A stretch of DNA of 64,000 bases from Platerodrilus igneus (GCA_036346225.1 JARFIW010001456.1:496001-560000), one strand, 5' to 3'; positions 24,483 through 35,882 are shown, counted from the stretch's first letter. Made by a program: numbers and translations. Notes: generated by a model not told the origin, from the letters alone.

Positions 24483-25017
24483 GAAGAAGTAGGAGGCGCT
24501 CTTCAATATTTTCTGAACAGCTAATTTTCTATTCCTTTTTTAAATATTCCTTAAGAATCATAACCTAATCATAAATAACAAATATGTTTTAATTATGAAT
24601 CTGATGAGTTTCAGAATGCATTTTTTTCGTTGGTTTTCCAACTTAATCTCTATCACACTGCTGGAATAAACAAGCCAAAATTTATTTGATAATGTTTTAA
24701 TGTTGGTATTTCTACATCAGGTGTTACAATAAAAATGTTAGTGCTATTCTCTTTGACAGATGACAATTAACATTTGTAAACTTCAAAATGATTACATTTG
24801 GAAGGTTATAAATACTACACAGAAACAAAAATTTATCAGTTCTTAGTTATAGTTATGCGTTAATGGAAATGAATCGTCCTTTAAAAGGTACGTTACTGAT
24901 ATCTGATGGATATATTTATAAGTATTTCTAAGAAAATATTTTTGCTTCTAGATAATACATTTGTTAATCTGCTTTCTTTGTTCAATCCAGTATAATATTT
25001 TCTGCAGATTTACTAAC
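24483..25017. other. No recognisable feature
   Basis: AT-rich flank of the Harbinger element. A short ATG frame with a donor-like GGTACG occurs near 24865-24890, but joining it to the next acceptor (TTCTGCAG at about 25009) gives an immediate stop. Confidence 0.35.
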
Positions 25018-25519
25018 ATGAATAACAAAAAGACTGCTTCTAAAATTACATTAGGGATGTTAAAAGGTAATAAGTTCTTGTTTGTTTGTGTTTTACAATA
25101 AAACTAGTTCCGTGTAGTTAGTTGTGTTATAGCATTAAATTTGTTTGTATTGTTATTGCGGTGTGATTACAACTTTACCATTATCTTTGTTTTATGTTTA
25201 ATAATAATTGTAATTGTGTTTCAAAATTTGTATACAATTCTCTACTTAAGGTAAGTCTGTGACCACATCGGTCCCAACAATCGCTGTGCGATTTAATGCA
25301 ACCGCAGAAGAAATTGAGGACCTGTATCAGAGTGAAGATGATTCCTCGGAACAAACTCATAGTGAACAAACAAAGTCAACTGGTAAGCAATTGATTAAAA
25401 TAAATTGTGGTTAGTTTTTGCAAGATATACATACCTTTCCATAAACTTTTTATTTTACAGTGTATGAACCATTTATTTATCAGTTCAATTATGTTGGTAC
25501 ATTCAAAAATAATACTTAA
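25018..25519 (+). CDS. Candidate small three-exon gene of unknown function
   Basis: Three segments splice in frame: exon 1 25018-25066 (MNNKKTASKITLGMLK), exon 2 25251-25382 (GKSVTTSVPTIAVRFNATAE..., ending in the acidic run YQSEDDSSEQTHSEQ) and exon 3 25461-25519 (VYEPFIYQFNYVGTFKNNT, then TAA). Donors GGTAAT and GGTAAG and the acceptor TTTTACAG are good; the exon 2 acceptor (CTACTTAAG) is weaker. The product would be about 79 residues. I do not recognise it. It may be a host gene fragment, the start of a longer gene with exons elsewhere, or chance. It lies between the Harbinger element and an old repeat. Confidence 0.4.
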
Positions 25520-25946
25520 TAATGATGATGTGAAAGCAGTTTCTGAGAAGTTATATAAAACACTTTAATATTTTTTTAAATGGTTTTGTTTTGTAGTGGT
25601 TGTAAACATAACCAGCAAATGCATAAACATTTATAACTGAAACATCACTTGAACTGCTGTTATCCAACACTAAATCAACACTTTGTGCAGCTTCTTATAA
25701 TTGAGATAGTGATTTTGAAAGTCAACTATAGTAAGAAAACTATTTTACTACATTGTATGTTGCTTTAAATGGCAGTACAGAGCATTATGATTTTCTGTTT
25801 CATGCAAACATATCGTGTGAATATCTTTATAGTAACGTGCTTTAATCTTTCTATTGCAACTCATCAGATGTATTTTCTTCCATCATTATTACAAAAACTT
25901 TTTGGATATATTTAATATAACTGTATCAATGTAGCTTGGTCAGTCG

Positions 25947-27531
25947 ATATCAAATCAACCAATAATGGTTGCTGACAAAATTTATTTATTTTTCATTTTT
26001 TACCTATGTTTGTACTGTATTCAGAGAGTTGAAAATAAGCACTCATTAATTTTTTAGATGTTCATTTTTTTACAGCAACCATTTTGTACAGGTGCATTAT
26101 CATATTTTGTAATTTACAGAGGTTTGCGTTGAACCCCATTACTTTTTGTTTTTTACGGTACTGAGTTCAAACAAAAACCATATCGAAGAACACAAAAAGT
26201 ATATTTTCTATTAGTGTATATTTAGGCCTACTAATTGTAAATAAAAATATGGCAGATGTTAAGGTTTTCAAAACAAAAATCTTCACTTTTGAATTAAGAA
26301 GTTTGAAAGATAGAACTAAGACTCACCTTCCTTTTTTTCAGAATAGAGCCTTTATGGTGTACTAGTTCTTAAAAAGTTTCAGCTATAGAGCCACATCCCC
26401 TTTTTTAATCGGTATTCAAATATTGCAATTTGTCTCAAATTTGGCATTTTCAACCTGAGATATCTCAGAAAGGACACACTTAAAAATCCAAAATTTTCAA
26501 AAAATATTCTTTAACTGTTTTGTAATAAATGGTTGAAATTTTATACCTGAGACTTTATTAGTTTTTGAGTTACTGATTTTTAAAAATTGTTAAAATTTCA
26601 AGAAACGCTATGAAGTGTAATATTGTTAAGTACACTTTTGTTGATGGTTAATTGTGCTTGGGCGTGATGGCATAGGTAGGTGATGTGATGGTAGAGTCTT
26701 TAGTAGCGAGAGGCGGTACTTAACTCAGATCTTGGATCTTGGGATCGAGAGGGGTCGTTAGGAACCGTGATGGGGTCTTGGGACAAGACATTCTTGCAAA
26801 ACGATTATAGTAATAAAGTGATAAGGTGGAAATAAACAACAATATTTAATGAACAATAAATAAACTTAAAGCTAAATGATATGTAACAAAAAGCAAAGCA
26901 GTAAAAGAGTTAAGGAATTATTTTCGTGACCATCTGTACTAAAATGCCTCAGCAACCATAAAAGACTAGGTCACCATTTTGATGGTTGGCTCTGAGCCGA
27001 CTTGCTCCAGAGCAGTGGATGAACTAGGATCATACACAGACTGACTGACTCTCTGGTGCTTCGTCTTTTATAACTGCTGATAACAAGAAATGGGTTTTCT
27101 GTTGAAGGTTGTGGCAGGCGATAAAAATGTATGTTTAATGGTGGTAAGCCAAAACTTCCCTGAGTTCTAGGACATCTGCAGGAAACCTAATTGTGGTTGT
27201 TACAAAGTAAAGACACAGTAAAGTCCTGACCGAAAGATTAAATATACAAAAAGATAAGTGTGGCGAGGTAATTACAAGAACCTGACACTCGATAAACATG
27301 ATGCAAGTTTTCCTAGAACAAAGGATGTTCGGCTTACTGATTCTGTTACAATGTAATATTTTAAAAGTAATCTAAAATAATGGCTTCGCTATATACAACA
27401 ATATTACATCCCTTGTAGTAAAAATGTAAATAATACATTAAAAACATTAAACATTTGTTTTTACTTATTTATAGTTTACAATCTTAACAAAAGAAAAATA
27501 TATTTATGTTATATATTGTCATTTCATAGCT
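25947..27531 (-). mobile_element. Second copy of the LDFAEN element's 3' region, interrupted by a solo LTR
   Basis: The reverse complement of 27531-25947 aligns with 44188-44823 plus 53591-53747, the sequence following the LDFAEN gene at 42 kb. Shared phrases include ATGAAATGACARTATATAAC, CAGTAACTCAAAAACTAAT, CAAAAGTGAAGATTTTTGTT and TCAACTCTCTGAATACAGTA. The shared block starts just after the stop codon of the 42 kb gene, so this copy has the non-coding end only. It keeps the uninterrupted site (GCACCTGTACAAAATGG at about 26079-26095, minus) into which an LTR inserted at 44824. It is itself split by the solo LTR at 26624-27400. Confidence 0.85.
26624..27400. repeat. Solo LTR (777 bp), TSD ATAT, separate family
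   Basis: Plus-strand ends TGTTAAGTAC...ATACAACA give the TG...CA form. ATAT flanks both sides (26620-26623 and 27401-27404). The homologous 44 kb copy lacks this insertion (continuous sequence at about 44305-44325), which proves the borders. It shows no obvious similarity to the TGTTACGTGCC LTR family. Orientation cannot be decided. Confidence 0.8.
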
Positions 27532-27794
27532 ACTGTATCAACGGTACTGGCTACTGATCCATTAAGATCTGAACTTACAGACTCACTAGATCATTATTAG
27601 TCAACAGCATTCAGTTAAGGTGATCATTGTGTAATCAACTATTGTGGAGTTAAGTTGTTAGATATCAATGTTTTGATCTTGTGACAATTTGAGGTTTTTT
27701 TATTATGATAAAGTACAAAGGCGTAAAAGGGCCAACAAAAATTTTAAAATTTTTAAAGAAAAATTGACTTTGTTGCAATTTGAACAATCCGATT

Positions 27795-27872
27795 GTAGAT
27801 TCGATCTACAATTGTAAGTTTGATCTGCAATTGTAGATTCGATCTACAATTGTAGGTTTGATCTCATTATAT
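27795..27872. repeat. Left subterminal array, 19-bp unit with CTACAATTGTAG palindrome
   Basis: About three and a half copies of a 19-bp unit built around the 12-bp palindrome CTACAATTGTAG followed by a RTTYGAT spacer. Likely transposase or partner-protein binding sites by analogy with other transposons; this is inference. Confidence 0.85.
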
Positions 27873-28020
27873 AAGATCCCACATCTAGAATTAATTACAT
27901 TGATTCTAACGCTGTCTCGCAGTAAACACAGTGGCGTGTAACGAGTTATTTAAAGGTGAGTTAGTTAATCTATGGCAATTTATTACCTACTTCTGTACGT
28001 ATTTAGTATATTAATTAGGT

Positions 28021-28848
28021 ATGGATTTCGGTAATGCACTGATAAAACAATATTTCGAAATGGGACTTCAGCTAAAAGAAATATTAGCATTTCTCCGAGG
28101 CAAGCATAATGTGTTTTTAAGTGCTAGAACTTTAAAACGGTATCTCTTCAAACTCAATTTTGTAAGAAGGAAAATTAGTCCCTTTGAACACGTTTATGCT
28201 TTTATAGTGTCACAGATAATTACTTCTGCCCAATTGCGTGGTTACAGGTGGATGCATTTAAAGTGCATTCAGCATGGACTTGTTGTTAGTCAGAATGTAG
28301 TGCGACAAGTACTTCTTGACGTAGATTGTAAAAGCGTAGAACACAGGAGAAGAAGATTAAGACGCCGTCAATACAGCAGTAGAGGACCAAATTATCTTTG
28401 GTATGTCGATTCCTATGACAATTTGAAAAGATACGGGATTTGCATAAATAGATGTATTGATGGATTTTCGAAACACATCATATGGTAGCGAGCAAGCACA
28501 ACGTCTAATAATTCAGAAGTTATTGCAAGCTATTATTTGACAGCTATTGGTTACTTGGGCGGATGTCTACTTACGGTAAGAAGCGATTGCGGCACAGAAA
28601 ATGTTATCCTGCAAGCTGTTCAAACTGTATTTCGGGATTCCTTTGGACCCGCAAGTAGTAGACTCTCGCATATTAAATGAAAAAGTACTGCGAATCAGCG
28701 CATCGAGTCATGGTGGTCGATATTAAGAAAAGAAAATGCCCAGTACTGGATCAATTTATTTGAATCCATTCAAGATGAAGGTTTATTCACCGGGAGCTAC
28801 CTGGATAAAGTTTTGATCCAATTTTGTTTCATGGACATAATACAAGTA
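28021..28848 (+). pseudogene. Integrase-core (rve-like) DDE transposase, two in-frame stops
   Basis: A single frame from ATG 28021 runs to about 28848, interrupted only by TAG at 28486 and TGA at 28678. Residues 1-100 look like a helical DNA-binding N-terminus (LKEILAFLRGKHNVFLSARTLKRYL resembles a helix-turn-helix). The catalytic core follows: Asp in NYLWYVDSYDNLKRYG, Asp in RSDCGTENV and Glu in ANQRIESWWSILRKE, then FCFMDIIQ. The conserved phrases GICINRCIDGF and SNNSEVIASYYL are typical of a family of integrase-core proteins known from cnidarian, fish and insect genomes. It should cut and join the element ends. The C-terminus stops where a Tigger fragment begins. Confidence 0.88.
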
Positions 28849-28865
28849 AGTTTTCTAAACCTATA

Positions 28866-29232
28866 CAGTGGTACCTCGATATATGAGTGCCCTAATATAT
28901 GAGTATTTTGGGATACGAGCCGCCTAGCGAGCGATCTTATTGTTTGAGATGAGAGCAAGATTTGAAATACGAGGAATCGCACACTACACCGCTGCACATG
29001 ACGCCAACATGCGGGGCGCATGTTGTTGTCGTGTGCGGCGTCTAACAGTTTTTCCCACCTCGAACTAGACCTCAGTCTGTGTGCTTGTTTCCCTCATTTT
29101 CGAAGCATTTTTGATAAGTTGGGTTCGCGTTTTTTGCTTTTTGTACATTTACAAAACATTATCACATTTATTTTTATAGCCATGAGTCCGAAGAAGAAGA
29201 TGTCTATTGAATTAAGGCATGAAATCATAGAA
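28866..29232 (+). mobile_element. Tigger (pogo/Tc1-mariner) 5' fragment
   Basis: It begins CAGTGGTACCTCGATATATG directly after TA at 28864-28865; CAGTGGTACCTCG is the familiar Tigger terminus and TA the expected target. An ATG at 29182 gives MSPKKKMSIELRHEIIES, the N-terminal start of Tigger-type transposases, then the frame is cut off at the stop of the neighbouring minus-strand gene. The right end and the rest of the transposase are absent, so this is a deletion remnant sitting exactly between the two convergent genes of the host transposon. Confidence 0.8.
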
Positions 29233-31909
29233 TCATAAGCAAGATGTGTGTTCACCAAAAGAGCTTTCTCTACTAGAATCGCTTGCCGAATAATAGTCAC
29301 TTCGGTTTTAAGATCCAGAGATTGCCCGTTTTTTTTTTTTTGGAAAATCAAAGACTTCATTTGGTAGATCTTCTCCGGTGGAGATGGTTGCATTCAGAAA
29401 ATTTGTAGAAGCAGCAGGCAAATCAATGGTAGTAACTATCTCGTCTCTAGGTTCTTGGTAATGTGTATTCAAAAATTCTTGCAAATCAAACATGTCGTTT
29501 GATAAACAGTTTGTGGTTTTTCTGCTTTGAACGCCCGTATCATCCTGATTTTCTGCAGATTCATTAGATGAAGAAGATGTTTGTAAATAGTATCCTGAAT
29601 TTTGTTTCCGCTCCCTCAGGTACGTTTTGTGGGTGGGCGAGTGTTAGTTGCTTCGGCTTCAATTGAGGAATTCACTTGTTTCTTTTTCTTCCCCATCTTT
29701 AGTTTCTGCTTCTTTCTTCCACCCCTCAATTCGGGTTTTAAAGTAGTATATAAACAAAAATTGAGCCTGGTAAAGCCTGCTATTCCATAAATTTGCTCAA
29801 CGGTTAAGTTTTTATCGAAACTATTTGCTGCAAAATCTAACAGAACTACATCATACTCTGCCAAAGGGCCCTTTTTAATTGATTTTCCATTGGGAAAATA
29901 TAAGGCAATGTGGACGTACCTATGAGGTTGTAGCTAGAGTATAGCAATGTACATACCTGGAGATACTATCGAAGGACGAAATTTGCTGGTCCAACGATTG
30001 ATAACCAACGACTTTGTGGACTGTATGTTTAAGATGTGTTAGTGCTTCCTCTGCAAGCCGAGACGAAATATCCATTGACCGACAAGTTTTGTTATAACTT
30101 ACAAAGTTCGCACTATTATGGCCATAAATAGCACTTGTGTAATTACACCCTTTATTCCGAACACTACGCGACTATTAATGTTTTACATAACGAACCACGA
30201 AACGAGCTTCGAAAACATACCGAATGGTATGCTGCTTTAATAACGTCTTACCGTTTCGAACGATTAACTACGACTGCTCTTCTTACACTCTATTTAGGGG
30301 TGCAGACACGTCGAAAACAAGTTTCTACCTGTTCGAACCTGATCGCGCGTAACCTTCGTGATAAAAGGGGTGAGGTATTCAGGATGCATATTTCCAATGT
30401 CTACATTACTAGGATACAGGAGCGAGTCGTCTTCAAATTAAACTTAATAAAATAATAAAAAAGACCGAACACAATGGCTTCTTTGAGATATCATATTTAT
30501 TAAATGACTTTGGAGCGTCAATTTGTCGAGCACCTCTGCCCTCGTCAGCTCGCACGATCTTATTATCGCATTTCCAATTTATACTAATTTTTCTTGTGGG
30601 TTTATATGAATTTGGCGATAAACCTGTCTTATTCTTGGCTCCACAATTGTTGTTCTTGCTATTTTCCGAGGTTCCTTCCACATATTTTATTTTTGTTTTA
30701 AGTTTTTGAGCGAGAGTTTAGAGGGTGCTTGAGACTGGCTTATTTTGCTTTATATAGTTGGTGGCAAATTCTTTTATTTTGTCTCCCACTCGGTGCACAA
30801 ATCTTCCAAGTTCTGTAGGGCTCATTGCTCGAATTGTGGAAAAGTCCACCTGCAACATAATTCTCTCATGATTATGATAAAATACTTTAAAAATTAGATA
30901 AAATATGAGAGTAATCGTGCAATGTATGTTTTACAGGGGTCGTCCGTCACCGTTGTATTAAGTATGGGGCGCTATTGATCAAACTGCATGTAGAGCATTT
31001 TCTAATTATTTCGGCTGCAATAAAGGAAGTAATGCATTTAAAATTATATGTATATTAGAGAAACGGTTGTATGGGGGTGGACGGTTTGAAGCTTTCATAA
31101 GGGACAGGCTAAGTGGTAATCGAAAAAAGTTACGTTCCCTTTTTTAAGCTTGATTTGACGGCTCGAACACGTCAAGCCATAACTTGTTTAAATTTTGATA
31201 GCAGACTATGTTTTGCAAATAATTCCATTTTCTTTCGACCTCTGTATTCCCAATAAAGTATTAGATAAAACAGAATTGCTTATATGATCTTTAAGTTGCT
31301 TTTTTTTTAAAATAACATGGCGTGCTACATTTTTTAAAGGGGTTATTTTAAAAAACTTTTCCAATTAATTTTTTTAAAGGAAAACCCTATATTTTTCAGA
31401 CGATACATTTGCATTTTTAATTTTTTGATTGTCCGTATAATATAGCACATATATGATATGCTACAAAATGCTCATCAGTTTTGAGTCATTTAAAGTATTA
31501 GATGCCACATGCCAAAAATGGAATAATGATTTTAAAAATTAATCTATTTTTAATTTTTGACGTGATACGTATTATGTGATATATTACACAGACATACAAG
31601 GAATATAAATATAAATATACAAATATAAACACAAACAGAAACACAAATCAGAACCCAACAATAACACAAACAAACACACACTAACACGAACACAATCACA
31701 AACATATTCACAAACATAAACACAAACACGAGCACAAACACAAACACAACAACAAATAGAAACACGAACACAAACAGAAACACAAACACAAGCACAAATG
31801 CAAATGTAAATACAAATACAAATACGAATATAATATGCTCTTTCATTGTGGCAATACTTTCTCCGTCAATTCCACATCCCAACAAGAACTCCTCCAGCTC
31901 CTCCTCCAT
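29233..31909 (-). pseudogene. Partner protein of the integrase-core transposon: SAM-like N-terminus, multi-exon
   Basis: Read on the minus strand. Exon A (31909 to about 31833) encodes MEEELEEFLLGCGIDGESIA. Exon B (from 30849, after TGTTGCAG) continues VDFSTIRAMSPTELGRFVHR, together a SAM-like fold, then a Lys-rich linker and INWKCDNKIVRADEGRGARQ. Exon C (about 29907-29233) continues ALYFPNGKSIKKGPLAEYDV, LLDFAANSF, TVEQIYGIAGFTRLNFCLYT, then an acidic/basic tail with KKKK. The order SAM-like, R..GRGARQ, YFPNGKS, DF..N, TV.QIY matches, from memory, a protein found next to this transposase in other animals. Stops near 30720 and 29315 disable it. The first intron contains an (ACAAAC)n-like repeat. 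Function is unknown; DNA or transposase binding is a guess. Confidence 0.7.
31616..31830. repeat. Imperfect (ACAAAC)n low-complexity repeat
   Basis: Repeats of ACAAAC/ACACAA with point changes. The long Phe/Val-rich open frame on the minus strand is only a translation of this repeat. It lies in the first intron of the SAM-like gene. Confidence 0.9.
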
Positions 31910-34876
31910 CTAGAATGATACCAGAATTTATTATTTACACATTGATTAATATAAGCCAGTTTCTAATTAAAATTAGCTGTAAACTAAGAAGTTATTGATA
32001 AATATTCCGTGTCAGAACTTAATTTCCTACAATCTACTGTCAGTAATTAATACCTAAGTGCGAGCCAACGAAACGATACAGTAATAAAAACGCCTGCAAG
32101 CACAGTGCGATGACATAGAGTATTTATTGTTTACAAACTGATTTTCTAGATCACACGTAACGTGCCTGCGTAAAATTAAATGTAAAACTTATGAACGCGT
32201 GGGCCCAGGCTGGTCAGCACAAATCAGTTTTGCATGCAAGGGGCAATTCCTTTTTGAGTATGCAATACACCGATACACAGGGCGAGTTTTAACAAGGTCA
32301 TATATTGTCAACATGAAATGCCAAGACATTTCACGATAATTATAAAAGAATAGCCAATGAATGAACATCAAATGACGATCTTCAGATTAATATGTGTGAT
32401 TCCGTGAATTCATTACTGCTCACGGAAGCAAACATTAGGCCTGAAAATATGCCAATTAAAACGTGTCATCAACATATGTAGTAAATCAGAGAACCGGTCG
32501 AGTTCAAAATACATTGCGTGACAGAAGTTAATTTTCTTCTTTTTCAATAGTCGAATAATTTAATAATCGAAGCGATATGGTTAAAGACATTGAGCTTTGT
32601 AATTGGCAATAATGTACTTTCTGGATGCACTGCACAATTAATTAATGAATATCTATGATCTTTTGTTCAGAGCTATTAATTTCACTATTATTGCTGGAAC
32701 TTTTTACTTTTTGATTAGGCTTCTAAAACTAGCATCCATCATGCCACACACCTCCAGGTCTCATGTTTGCTTTTGTTGACTGTAATAAGGTAACAGGTAA
32801 CCCCATCGTAAAACATTTCTTGTATTCAGGCGGGGTGGGTTTATTTGTTTGGTGTTTTGTATGGATTAGTTTTCGGTAGCTATTATTTTAAATTATAGTT
32901 TCAATAAAATCAAAATCTCAAGAGCTAGACTAAACTACGGTTAGTAGTAAATAAATTACTCACCTGTATGTCTCAAATAACCTGTTACACGTCACTCACT
33001 ACACCAACTGCTTTTCTCGATGTTATAAAAAGAGTAAGCGCACGACGAAGTATAAGAAATACTTCGGCACAGCTTGCATCGACCTTTATGGTTTCGGAGG
33101 CTGCATGAGGCTTGAAATCATCAGGGTAAGGGGAATGTTTAGAGAATATCTGAATGTTAAAGATTTAAATATCAAGACACTTGTTTACACTACTGTAAAA
33201 TAACTTAGAGAAACAAAAGTTAAAACACGATAAGAGAAATTTGACTAAATATGTATATTAATACTCAAGTTATTACAGTTCCAAAGGCATGTATAAGATA
33301 TATACTTGTGTCATTAACATAGTAGACATCGCTATATATTTTAACATGGTATAATTCATATATTTAATAAAATGTACACGAGAAAATTTCTATAGAGAAA
33401 TCAAAATAAATAATCTCTGTTTAGAAACTCTAAATTTTACTTAATGCGAGAGTAAATCAAAAAGTGATCCTAATTGTAATAATGTCATGTAACAAATGCA
33501 CATGTAATGAAAGTTCAAGTAATAAACCTTTTCACCATAAGAAGCTTCATGAAGATCCAAATGTTTACATATTTTTAGGTTATGTATTAGAGAATTATAG
33601 TTGAAATCATTTAAGATAAGATTATATATTAGAGAATTCTATTTGAAATCAATTAAGGTAAGTAAAAGGTAATTAATAATCAATACAAAATATTTGTAGT
33701 GACAAAGACAAATTTAAATAGAGGTTAGGCCTCTTTATTTTAACAGAAAAACGATAAGGTAAAAGTTTAAATCTCATACTACCTGTAGTATCAGTAACTG
33801 AACTAATACTATTAGTTACTTAATTTATAGGAATCCTTCAATATCCAGGAAACTGAGACATCCTGCGTTGGAGGAACTCCTAGTGTAGGTACAAATACAA
33901 AATGTGGTCAACTTCAAATGTTGTCGTTAACAGACTTCTGTTCCATAAAATTAAATTTGTAGATATTTTTCAATAAGATAATAACTGAGCAGTAATATGT
34001 AAGGTAGTAGGAAACAAAATATAAAATTCTTGTGATGAGTATTTATTTTACATCATCTGGTTGTGCGACAAGTAACTTTTCCATGTAGAAAATCCGAATG
34101 AGAGAAAACACGTCGCCGTGACGCATATTTGACCGGAGAATACTTGACCGGAAAATACTTGACCGGAGGAGCATATGTTACAGGAGCACCCTAGAAAATT
34201 CAGTTGTGTTACTAAAGTGACAATCTAACACGAGGTGCAAAGGAAAATTAAATCCATTAATATGTTACCATCTTTATAAATACTTGATGGGATTAACGAA
34301 TAAACGACTTCTTCATCCATTAGATAACACATCTAGAAATATATTTAAATGTTAGTTTAGGATTTATAATTAGAAAATTTACATACCAGGCAAGGTAGAG
34401 GTTCAAATCACAAATGTTCAACAGTGCTAGATAAGCAATCAGATATCAGAAAAATGAAAATTTGACACTTCTAATAAATTATTTTCGGCCATCTTCGGGA
34501 TGGACGATCTCTAGTGATTATTCTCAATAATACAAAATTAGAACCACACCAGTTGTGCTTTTAGAATAAACACTTCAGAAATAACCAATAGGAAAATTTC
34601 ATATAGATATATTTATTTGTACTTATGTAAACAAATTAGTAACTTGTGGATTAAAACTAATAATCCAGGATTGTGCGAGATAAATTCTTATAGAACATAT
34701 TATTATATAATAAAGAGAGTAATTTTATATTTAAATGTAGATATTAGCATTTATATGTTAATAGTGCCAAGCACAAATGTATCATGCTAAAATATACGCA
34801 AAAAAGCATGTTACAGTTGCTTTTGCAAACCCAAGCGCATAGTCGTTTATCTCTAATCTCAATAACCAGGTACTAG
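31910..34876. other. Non-coding right arm of the integrase-core transposon
   Basis: No gene recognised. Two minor tandem structures: a duplicated block of about 50 bp at 33583-33662 (TATTAGAGAATT...GAAATCA) and three copies of a 15-bp unit TTGACCGGAGAATAC at about 34126-34168. A TATA plus hairpin segment at 33012-33145 has a relative at 54958-55085. The length of this arm suggests that later insertions are hidden in it. Confidence 0.5.
33012..33145 (+). repeat. Dispersed repeat with TATA-like box and hairpin, copy 1
   Basis: It shares about 120 bases with 54958-55085: TATAAAAAGAGTAAGCGCAC, then the hairpin CGAAGTAT...ATACTTCG, then AGCTTGCATCGACCTTTATG and a GGGGAATGTT end. The hairpin arms differ between the copies in a paired way (GAAG/CTTC here, AAAG/CTTT there). 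The arrangement resembles a core promoter plus leader of some element. Confidence 0.6.
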
Positions 34877-35015
34877 TAGCTCGAATCTACAATTGTACAT
34901 CGAACCTACAATTGTAGATTGAAGCTACAATTGTAGATCGAACCCACAATTGTATATTGAATCTACAATTGTAGATCGAATTTACAATTGTAGATCAAAT
35001 CTACAATCGCATGTT
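34877..35015. repeat. Right subterminal array, 19-bp unit with CTACAATTGTAG palindrome
   Basis: About six and a half copies of the same 19-bp unit as at the left end, in a regular 19-bp phase, ending next to the inverted terminal sequence. Roughly twice as many units as at the left. Confidence 0.9.
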
Positions 35016-35095
35016 CAAATTGCAACAATCAAAGTCAATTTTTCTTTAAAGATTTTAAAGTTTTTGTTGACTCTTCTACGCCTTCGTAATAAAGT

Positions 35096-35510
35096 GCTCT
35101 GTAGGATTCTTAATTAATAACTGGTGAATTGTGTTATAAAATTGATTACCAGTCTTTTTCTAAAGAAATATATAAAATAAGTGATTTGAGTGAGAATGAA
35201 CAATTATTATTGGAACTTAGATTATCGAGTAAACTTGAAACTATTTGTAACTATCATAAAATTAAGTACATTAATAAGTATCATCATTTATTTATTTATT
35301 TACAGAATAAATGGAAAGGAATCCCCTTTTTACAATTGTGCAATAAAAAACAAATTTTAAAAAATAAAACAGATTAAATATAACTATACACACAATATTC
35401 TAAAATAAGTTTAGTGGTACAGGAACACTCTGAAACTAGTTTAATAATCCTGCCTACTAGCACCATTTTTACATTATGACATTTCTCAGCTGGTTGTTAA
35501 ATTTATTTAA
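35096..35510. other. Spacer between two transposons, no supported gene
   Basis: An 82-codon frame (35129-35377) is AT-rich without motifs. The stretch ends with TTAA at 35507-35510, the piggyBac target. Confidence 0.35.
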
Positions 35511-35574
35511 CGCGTTCGCGACGTAGAAGTTTTTGCAGACTACAGATGGATCATTATTATTTTTAGCTGATGTT

Positions 35575-35600
35575 GTCGTGCACCACCGGTGGTGCACGAC
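35575..35600. repeat. 26-bp perfect palindrome inside the left piggyBac end
   Basis: Self-complementary and centred on CACCGGTG. An imperfect relative follows at about 35634-35655, and mirrored versions lie near the right end (38995-39015 and 39043-39058). Confidence 0.9.
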
Positions 35601-35882
35601 GGCTATTAACTGAAATTTCTAGCTTGTGGCCACTGTGCGCCACCAATGGCGCATGCGTTGTCTACAGCAAAAGTACTTGTTTCTCACAATTCTTGCACAT
35701 GACAGTCTTTTACTACCCAGTGATGATGAATGTTACAATATAATTTTATGTAAATAAAGAATTTCATATATGTATTCAATAAAATAATTTTTTGAGTGAG
35801 AAAATAATTACCTGTGAATAAATACGGTACTTATTATGGTATAATTGCAGATAAATTACCTTCTACAAAAGTATCTGCTAAA

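Larger units (their letters stand above)
27715..35087. mobile_element. Two-gene DNA transposon with integrase-core transposase (IS3EU- or Ginger-like)
   Basis: About 80 bases at each end are inverted copies: GGCGTA near the tip, CAACAAAAA, TTTAAAGAAAAATTGACTTT, GTTGCAATTTGAAC, then arrays of a 19-bp unit. ATAAAGT flanks the element on both sides (27708-27714 and 35089-35095), a 7-bp target duplication, or 8 bp with one mismatch. Inside are a plus-strand integrase-core transposase (28021-28848) and a minus-strand multi-exon SAM-like partner gene (31909-29233), arranged tail to tail. Known eukaryotic superfamilies with an IS3/rve-type DDE domain include IS3EU and Ginger; I cannot decide between these and a new group without a search. 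A Tigger fragment is nested at 28866-29232. Confidence 0.85.

Noticed and set aside
31550..31909. Long minus-strand frame full of Phe and Val that looks like a membrane protein
   Set aside because: Everything after the first 26 or so residues is a translation of the (ACAAAC)n-like repeat; only the N-terminus is kept, as an exon of the transposon partner gene.
34400..34425. GGTTCAAATC, like a tRNA B box
   Set aside because: No A box at the right distance and no cloverleaf can be drawn.
34877..35015. Regularly spaced 19-bp repeats resembling a CRISPR array
   Set aside because: The genome is eukaryotic, there are no unique spacers (units are contiguous), and the array is mirrored at the other end of a transposon.
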